Source of the DNA: Polyangia bacterium
GTDB taxonomy: Bacteria; Myxococcota_A; Polyangia; Polyangiales; JAUICN01
Assembly (NCBI GenBank): GCA_030427835.1
Contig: JAUICN010000002.1
Coordinates: forward strand, 124,001 to 188,000
Reading direction: 5' to 3'
DNA length: 64,000 nucleotides
This document shows, in pieces, positions 58,944-64,000 of the stretch. The position numbers and the translations under genes are program-made. The first letter of the stretch is position 1, and every line of letters starts with the position of its first letter. The notes under the pieces were generated by a model, which worked only from the letters and a program-made list of their open reading frames with translations, did no database searches and had not been told where the DNA came from.

Positions 58944-59606
58944 ATGGGTGTTTTTTGGAAGGTTTTGGGTGTTGGGTTCGTGTTTGCTTGTGGTGTTCCC
59001 GTGGCCCTGGGGTGTGGGGGGGCTCGGGGGAAGGGGGTGGAGGAGGTGGAGCCCTTGGGGGTTCGGTTTCGGATGGTGCCGGCACCGCAGATGGCGGATG
59101 GGGTGCACTGGGTGGGGGATGTGTGCGGGGGTGAATCCACGGGTGCCGACCACGGTGTGGAGGAGCGTTGTGATGGCGCGGACAATGATTGCGACGGCGT
59201 GATCGACGAGGGGTGCGGGTTCGAGGTGGGGGCAATGCAGGTGGCGCTTTCCTGGAACGGCGTGACCGATCTTGATCTGCAGGTGGTGGCACCTGGGGGG
59301 ATTGTGCGCCGTGTGGATGGTACGTCGAACATGGGTGCCGTGGTGAAGGCGGGTGACGGTGGATGCGTGGAATCTGTGGGGGAGTCTGCGCCCATTGTTG
59401 CCAGTGCGATGGTGGAACACGCGGTTTTTGAAACGGCGGCCTCTGGGGTTTACCGTGTGCTTGTGGCCCGCGGGGCGTGCGGCATGGGTGTGCCGGTGAC
59501 CACGAGTGTACAGATCTCGTTGGACGGGCAAACCTTGGGGACGTTTAACCGGCCGCTGCTGAGTGACGAAGAGCGTGTGGAGATCGTTTCCTTTGAGGTG
59601 CAGTAG
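58944..59606 (+). CDS. Lipoprotein with MopE-like Cys/Asp motif
   Basis: A 220-residue lipoprotein (ALGC, Cys24). The segment EERCDGADNDCDGVIDEGC (about 73-91) is the MopE-type motif (CDGxDNDCDGxVDE) common in myxobacterial surface proteins and likely calcium-binding. The last 120 residues form a beta domain (VALSWNGVTDLDLQVVAPGG, then GVYRVLVARGACGM), resembling domains that carry DLDLxVxxPxG (DUF2135-like). It heads a same-strand run with the GNAT gene (3 bp gap) and glpD. Confidence 0.8.
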   Translation: MGVFWKVLGVGFVFACGVPVALGCGGARGKGVEEVEPLGVRFRMVPAPQMADGVHWVGDVCGGESTGADHGVEERCDGADNDCDGVIDEGCGFEVGAMQVALSWNGVTDLDLQVVAPGGIVRRVDGTSNMGAVVKAGDGGCVESVGESAPIVASAMVEHAVFETAASGVYRVLVARGACGMGVPVTTSVQISLDGQTLGTFNRPLLSDEERVEIVSFEVQ

Positions 59607-59609
59607 GGC

Positions 59610-60107
59610 ATGGGTGTTTTGATTTGCGAAGGCGCACCTGGAAACGCTGCCTATTTTGTTGGCCGCACCTATCAGCAGGAGCGGCAACTGCGCAACGAGG
59701 TGTTGCTTCGCCCGGCTGGCATTCCGGATTTTGGCTGGGAGATGTTTGACCGTGAGGCCCATCACTTTGTGGCGGTGGATGGGGCTGCGGATGGAGCTGT
59801 GGGCCAGGTGGTGGGGTGTGTTTTGTTGGTGCCGAAGGAGGACGGTGGAAAGTTGATTCAAATGGCAGTGGACCCACGACAACAGGGGGGCGGTGTAGGC
59901 CGGTTGTTGGTGGACGCCCTGGTGGCGCGTGCCCAGGTATTGGGCCTGGGTCGGGTGTATTGCGACGCTCGGGAAAAGGCGGAAGGGTTTTACGACAGGT
60001 TGGGTTTTCACCGTGAAGGGGACTGGTTTTTGGAGGCTGGAATCCCCCATTTGAAAATGTGGGTGGAATCTGCGCAATACGTGCCCATGGGTGGCTGCTC
60101 GCTGTAG
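59610..60107 (+). CDS. GNAT-family N-acetyltransferase
   Basis: A 165-residue acetyltransferase. Motif A is IQMAVDPRQQGGGVGRLLVDALVA, which includes the Q/R-x-x-G-x-G acetyl-CoA pyrophosphate loop (QGGGVG). Motif B follows with VYCDAREKAEGFYDRLGFHREGDWFL, ending PHLKMWV. The front half (RTYQQERQLRNEVLLRPAGIPDFGWEMFDREAHHFVAVD) resembles the ElaA/YjcF-like group that acts on small molecules or proteins. Three bases separate it from the MopE-like gene and nine from glpD. Confidence 0.93.
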   Translation: MGVLICEGAPGNAAYFVGRTYQQERQLRNEVLLRPAGIPDFGWEMFDREAHHFVAVDGAADGAVGQVVGCVLLVPKEDGGKLIQMAVDPRQQGGGVGRLLVDALVARAQVLGLGRVYCDAREKAEGFYDRLGFHREGDWFLEAGIPHLKMWVESAQYVPMGGCSL

Positions 60108-60116
60108 AGTCCTGGC

Positions 60117-61835
60117 GTGGATTCTGGTTCGGAGCACGTATTTGACGTTGCTGTGATCGGGCTTGGCTCGGTTGGGGCGGGTGTGGTGCGTGAGGCTGCG
60201 CTCCGTGGGCTAACGGTTGTGGCGTTGGATAGGGGCGATGTGGCCGGGGGGACCAGTTCGAACTCGAGCAAGCTGATCCACGGGGGGGTGCGTTACCTGG
60301 AGCAGGGGGAGATTGGGCTTGTGTTTGAGTCGGTGAGCGAGCGCCGTGCGCTTCGACACATGGCGCCCCATTTGGTGAAACCGTTGCCGTTTCTGTTTCC
60401 GATTTACCCTGAGTCTCCCCATCGCTTGGGTAAGATTCGTTTGGGGTTGTGGGTGTACGATGCGCTGGCGCTGTTTCGTTCACCGGGGTTGCATCGTGGC
60501 TTTTCCCGAAAAAGTTTGGCTGAAATCGAACCCACGTTGCGTTCGGAGGGGCTGCGAGGCGCGGCCATGTACTACGACTGTGCGACCGATGATGCACGTT
60601 TGACTCTTGAGAGCGCATTGGTGGGGGTGGATCTGGGTGCGGAAGTTCGCACGTACCATTCTGTGGAGCAGGTGCGCGAGGCTGGGGGCATTTTTGAGGT
60701 GGAGACGCGGTGTGTTCATTCGGGGGTAACGACCACCGTGTGTGCGCGGACGGTGGTCCACGCGACGGGACCGTGGACGGACCGGAGTTTGGGTGTGTTC
60801 ATGGAGGGGCAGGCTTCTGGTGACGTTGCGACCATGCGAAAGCGGCTGCGTACGACACGTGGATCCCACGTGGTGGTTTCGCGGGAAAAGCTGCCCTTGA
60901 ATCATGCGGTGTTGTGTTTTCACCCGCGGGACAAGCGTGTGATGTTTGCGTTGCCCTGGGGGGAGCACAGCTATTTGGGGACTACGGACACGGACGATGG
61001 AGCCGACCCCACCGAGGTGCGGGCCAGCGGTGAGGATGTGGCCTATTTGTTGGAGGCTGCAAACGACTACTTTCCAGGGGCTCACCTGAGTTCCGGGGAT
61101 GTGATCTCTACGTGGTCTGGGTTGCGCCCGTTGGCTGCACCTGCGGAGATTGTGGGTGGTGCTGAACCGGTGGAGGGGCAAGAATCTGCAGTGAGCCGGG
61201 AGCACACCGTCGAGATCGATCCGAGTGGTGTGGTGACCGTGTACGGCGGCAAGCTTACGACGTTTCGTTTGATGGCGAAGCAGGTGGTGGATGAGGTATT
61301 GCGGGTGGGTGCCCCCCGAGGTGTGGGACTCCGAGGTGTGGGATCCAGGGTACGGACTTCGAAACGGTCCCGTCGAATGGCCCGCGATGGCTTGAAGCTC
61401 CCGGGTGGTGCCGGTTGGGAGGACATGGGCGGGCGTGGCGGAGTTTGCGATCGGGTGTTGGCGTTGGGTGAAGGTACGCTGGATGAACGTACGGCGTTTC
61501 ATTTGGTGGATACCTACGGTGTGAGCAGCCAAGAGTTGGCAAAACGTTGTGCAGCGGACCCTGAGTTGGCAGCACCGCTTGTGGAGGGGCGCCCGGAGGT
61601 GTGGGCCCAGGTGGATTGGGCTGTGGAACGGGAGCTGGCTCAGTCAGTGAGTGATGTGATGGTACGGCGTACGCAGCTATTTTATCGAGCAGAAGATCAG
61701 GGGTTGGGTGTGGTTCAGGCTGTGGCTGAGCGCATGGCTACGGTGCTCGATTGGGATAGGGATCGGGTAGCTCGTGAGGTACGGGGCTATGGAAGCGTGG
61801 TGGCGCGATCCCGGGCGTGGAAGCAAGATTGCTAG
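60117..61835 (+). CDS. glpD: FAD-dependent glycerol-3-phosphate dehydrogenase
   Basis: Membrane-associated flavoenzyme oxidising sn-glycerol-3-phosphate to dihydroxyacetone phosphate; 572 residues. The FAD dinucleotide fold is FDVAVIGLGSVGAGVVREAALRGLTVVALDRGDVAGGTSSNSSKLIHGGVRYLEQ (GlpD/GlpA signature). The substrate/FAD region continues with GLRPLAA and VYGGKLTTFRLMA. The C-terminal helical domain is complete. A 15-bp duplication near residue 402 gives PRGVGLRGVG in a loop before it. Start GTG at 60117. The gene stops 9 bp before the convergent lipoprotein gene. Confidence 0.96.
   Translation: MDSGSEHVFDVAVIGLGSVGAGVVREAALRGLTVVALDRGDVAGGTSSNSSKLIHGGVRYLEQGEIGLVFESVSERRALRHMAPHLVKPLPFLFPIYPESPHRLGKIRLGLWVYDALALFRSPGLHRGFSRKSLAEIEPTLRSEGLRGAAMYYDCATDDARLTLESALVGVDLGAEVRTYHSVEQVREAGGIFEVETRCVHSGVTTTVCARTVVHATGPWTDRSLGVFMEGQASGDVATMRKRLRTTRGSHVVVSREKLPLNHAVLCFHPRDKRVMFALPWGEHSYLGTTDTDDGADPTEVRASGEDVAYLLEAANDYFPGAHLSSGDVISTWSGLRPLAAPAEIVGGAEPVEGQESAVSREHTVEIDPSGVVTVYGGKLTTFRLMAKQVVDEVLRVGAPRGVGLRGVGSRVRTSKRSRRMARDGLKLPGGAGWEDMGGRGGVCDRVLALGEGTLDERTAFHLVDTYGVSSQELAKRCAADPELAAPLVEGRPEVWAQVDWAVERELAQSVSDVMVRRTQLFYRAEDQGLGVVQAVAERMATVLDWDRDRVAREVRGYGSVVARSRAWKQDC
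61316..61345 (+). repeat. 15-bp tandem duplication in glpD
   Basis: Two units (CCGAGGTGTGGGACT and CCGAGGTGTGGGATC) duplicate R-G-V-G-(L/S) in the loop between the two GlpD domains. Thus a metabolic enzyme carries the same 15-bp pattern as the secreted proteins. Confidence 0.88.
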
Positions 61836-61844
61836 GGAATGGAT

Positions 61845-62792
61845 CTACATTGGGTAGGCGCAAATCGCCTTTGATGGTTTCGCGAGCACCCAGGTGTAGT
61901 GCTCATGGGGAAGAGCTTGGACAATGGCGAAGTGCGCGTAGGCTACGTTGGCGCGGATCGTGGGCCGAGAACCGAATTTGTGGGTGGTTTTTCGGCGCTC
62001 AATATTGATTACGGTGGTGTTTTGTTCTGGTCGCAGCCTTGTGACCTGGGCATGAAATGTGTGCAGCGGCGTATTGTCTGTACCGAGAATGAATAGAGCT
62101 ACCGAGTCGAGTTCTGGGAAGTTCTGGAGTTTTCTATCCAGGGCTTCCATTTTTTCGTTGGCGTAGTCTGTGGCGGTCAACTCAATGCGGGAGATTTCGT
62201 GAAAGAGAAAAGATTCTTTTGCAAATGAGCGGGTCATCCAAGAAGGAGTGCCGAGCAGAAGGCCCACCAACTCTGTTGGAACAACCTCCCAATGTTCTAG
62301 TTGGTCCTGCGGGGAGTCTGTGGGGCTGTTGAAGTCTTTTCGTTGGAGTGGGAGGTGATGGAACTGGTTTAGGGTGGCGGTAAAGGCGTTGGCCCCGGGC
62401 GTGGGCTCTGGAGTCACGGCCTTGGAGTTCCAATCGGCAAGGGTGAGCGCCGCAAATGGATCCTGTGAGGGATCTTGCTTTCGCAGGTACAAGGTATTGG
62501 GGGTACTGAGACAGGTGAGCTGCACGGTTGCTTGAGTTGAAGAAACCCTGGTGATGCGCGTTGCGCAGGGCTGCTCGTTGATGGTTGTGCAGTCTGCCGC
62601 GGTGCGTTGTTGGAACGCTGGTAAGTGGGTGTTGTGGTTTTCTTGGGCGGTTGTGGCCTCGGTGGCGGTGGGTTGGGTGATTTTCTGGATCCCAGTGTCG
62701 GTGGCTGCGGAACATCCCGTGATTGCTGTTCCACCGCACAGGGTGGTGAGCATAAATGCGTAGATGGGTAAGGTGGCTCGACCGCTTGCCAT
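61845..62792 (-). CDS. Lipoprotein of unknown function
   Basis: A 315-residue predicted lipoprotein (ITGC, Cys27). Not recognised. A Thr/Glu-rich start (TQPTATEATTAQE) is followed by TAADCTTINEQPCATRITRVSSTQATVQLTCLS, which looks like a small disulfide-stabilised domain, then a mixed domain with a helix (TATDYANEKMEALDRKLQNFPELDSVALFILG) and closing strands. It runs towards glpD and divergently from the acyl-CoA ligase. Confidence 0.68.
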   Translation of the reverse strand: MASGRATLPIYAFMLTTLCGGTAITGCSAATDTGIQKITQPTATEATTAQENHNTHLPAFQQRTAADCTTINEQPCATRITRVSSTQATVQLTCLSTPNTLYLRKQDPSQDPFAALTLADWNSKAVTPEPTPGANAFTATLNQFHHLPLQRKDFNSPTDSPQDQLEHWEVVPTELVGLLLGTPSWMTRSFAKESFLFHEISRIELTATDYANEKMEALDRKLQNFPELDSVALFILGTDNTPLHTFHAQVTRLRPEQNTTVINIERRKTTHKFGSRPTIRANVAYAHFAIVQALPHEHYTWVLAKPSKAICAYPM

Positions 62793-63075
62793 GGCGGGAG
62801 TTTACCGGCTGGAGTGCGTTGTTACCTGTCGCGTTTTGTGAGTAGACCTCAAAACCTTCACGTGCGAAAATTAAAATTCTGCCGCGCATTTTTCGTGTGT
62901 AAATTTCTAAATGTATGTGATTTATCATATTTTTTGGATTCTAATAGAATCTCCGAGGACCTTCTGTTGGGATAAATCACCGGCGTGGTTGTTTGGAATT
63001 GGGGTTTGGTCTAAACGGTAGCGGTTCGGTGTGGGTTCGTGTCTGCGCTGGCTGAGTCAATGAAAGGAACACTGC
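62793..63075. promoter_or_regulatory. AT-rich divergent promoter region
   Basis: A 283-bp gap. Positions about 62860-62960 are the most AT-rich stretch of the window (AAAATTAAAATT, TAAATTTCTAAATG, ATCATATTTTTT), as expected for strong promoters or an H-NS-like-protein target. AAAGGAAC before 63076 is the ligase ribosome site. No RNA gene or small frame could be supported. Confidence 0.45.
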
Positions 63076-64000
63076 ATGTCGTATGAGCCCAAGTTTCGAA
63101 CCATGGTGGATATTTATCGCTACGCGACGCGGACGTTTGCAAAGCGGCCACTGTTTGGAACGAAACGGGGGGGCGAGTGGCAATGGTCGACCTACGCTGA
63201 GTTTGGGAAGACGGTGGATGCCCTGCGAGGTGCCTTTGACCACCTGGGCTTGAATCCCGGTGAGGGCGTCGCGGTTATTGCGAACAACCGACCTGAGTGG
63301 GCGGCTGCGGCCTACGCAACCTACGGCCTTGGGGGTTCCTACATTCCCATGTATGAAGCGCAGCTGGACAAGGACTGGGAATACATTCTTGAGGACTGCG
63401 GTGCGAAGATTTTGCTGGTAGCAAACGAGTCCATCTATCGGCGCATTACCTCGTTTCGTCACAGGATCCCGCGGCTTGAGCACATTGTGTTGCTGGACGG
63501 CAAGGGTGATGAAGGTTGTGTGACGTTTGCGGCGGCTCTTGAGCTGGGCAAGGAGCACCCGGCTGAGTTGCGGGACCCGGAACCTGATGAGGTGGCGGGC
63601 TTTATTTACACTTCTGGCACCACCGGAAATCCTAAGGGGGTGTTGTTGAGCCAGAGCAACCTTGCTTCCAATGTGAGTGCTGCCCAGGAAGTGTTTCCCA
63701 TGCAGCCTGACGATCGATCCCTATCATTTTTGCCCTGGGCCCATTCGTTTGGGCAAACCGCGGAGTTGCATTCCCTGTTCTCGTTGGGCGCTTCTATGGG
63801 CATTGCGGAATCGGTGACTGCGATAGTGGACAACCTGATGGAGATTCGTCCCACGTTGCTTTTTAGTGTGCCTCGGATTTTTAATAAGATTTACGACGGT
63901 ATTCATCGTCGCATGCGGGAAACCAGTGGGGTGAAAAAAGCCCTGTTCGATTCAGCCATGGCCAATGCGCAGATTCGCCGTGAGCTTTTGCTGCGCGGCA
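63076..64000 (+). CDS. Long-chain acyl-CoA ligase, N-terminal part (leaves window)
   Basis: The first 308 codons of an ANL-superfamily enzyme that activates fatty acids as acyl-AMP, then as CoA thioesters. Core motifs: YAEFGKTVDALRGAF, EGVAVIANNRPEWAAAAYATYGLGGSYIPMYEAQ, the phosphate loop YTSGTTGNPKGV (about residues 178-189), and SFLPWAHSFGQTAELHSLFSLGAS. FSVPRIFNKIYDGIHRRM is typical of the FadD15/FACS group for long chains. The ATG at 63076 has AAAGGAAC upstream. The rest, with the C-terminal flexible domain, lies outside the window. Confidence 0.95.
   Translation, partial: MSYEPKFRTMVDIYRYATRTFAKRPLFGTKRGGEWQWSTYAEFGKTVDALRGAFDHLGLNPGEGVAVIANNRPEWAAAAYATYGLGGSYIPMYEAQLDKDWEYILEDCGAKILLVANESIYRRITSFRHRIPRLEHIVLLDGKGDEGCVTFAAALELGKEHPAELRDPEPDEVAGFIYTSGTTGNPKGVLLSQSNLASNVSAAQEVFPMQPDDRSLSFLPWAHSFGQTAELHSLFSLGASMGIAESVTAIVDNLMEIRPTLLFSVPRIFNKIYDGIHRRMRETSGVKKALFDSAMANAQIRRELLLRG

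Noticed and set aside
60480-61532. Leftward open frame of 350 codons opposite glpD
   Set aside because: Antisense to a well-supported enzyme; no family resemblance, and the stop-poor frame follows from the G+T-rich strand.

Overview
The window looks like a chromosome segment of a member of the Myxococcota / former Deltaproteobacteria. Supporting signs are a MYXO-CTERM-like tail on a thrombospondin-type-3 metalloprotease, an AgmX/PglI-type C-terminal domain, several transmembrane Ser/Thr kinases, MopE-like Cys/Asp motifs, a TatT-type TRAP system, S55 (SpoIVB-like) and peptidase-MA-like proteins, and many lipoproteins with no recognisable relatives. Base composition looks only moderately GC-rich by eye, lower than in soil myxobacteria; I did not count it. 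The + strand is visibly G+T-rich whichever strand is coding. I found no tRNA, rRNA, CRISPR array, insertion sequence or prophage.

Layout. 1-4.5 kb: kinase fragment, vWA-like lipoprotein, BipA GTPase, a PHA-granule-type protein, a Cys-rich lipoprotein. 4.6-9.8 kb (-): YhaO-like nuclease, YhaN-like ATPase and a BASS transporter with overlapping ends. 10-13.2 kb (+): PhoH, a nucleotide-translocase-like carrier and cysteine synthase with overlapping ends. 13.2-19.5 kb (-): pyruvate kinase, a membrane Ser/Thr kinase, two orphan lipoproteins. 19.6-24.5 kb (+): zinc-ribbon/AgmX protein, a double-receiver protein, a large OmpA-family protein. 24.7-27.7 kb (-): rhodanese, MauE/DoxX-like protein, a secreted partner protein and the metalloprotease. 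27.8-32.1 kb (+): complete TRAP transporter tatT-dctP-dctQ-dctM. 32.1-37.1 kb: two ExbB/ExbD/ExbD sets arranged back to back. 37.2-42.1 kb (-): Lon and a membrane metallopeptidase. 42.5-45 kb: a divergent RelA/SpoT-like protein overlapping tail to tail with a PEGA kinase. 45-52 kb (-): lipoproteins plus an S55 peptidase / beta-propeller pair. 52-64 kb: FG-GAP lipoprotein, hicB with a broken hicA, more lipoproteins, a DUF4202-type protein, GNAT, glycerol-3-phosphate dehydrogenase and the start of a long-chain acyl-CoA ligase.

The most unusual signals lie outside ordinary gene calls. (1) A structured ~160-bp element occurs twice (24.5 and 54.3 kb), each time between convergent genes. Its 17-21-bp terminal arms carry compensatory changes, a mini version of the outer stem may sit behind cysK, and the second copy forms the end of a truncated hicA. 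(2) Tandem repeats of exactly 15 bp recur in at least ten unrelated genes, always in frame. (3) The 42.45-kb gene carries what read as RelA/SpoT synthetase motifs in a family I know only as uncharacterised. (4) A metzincin active site is separated from its upstream half by about seven thrombospondin-3 repeats. All calls were made by reading the sequence; no database was searched.
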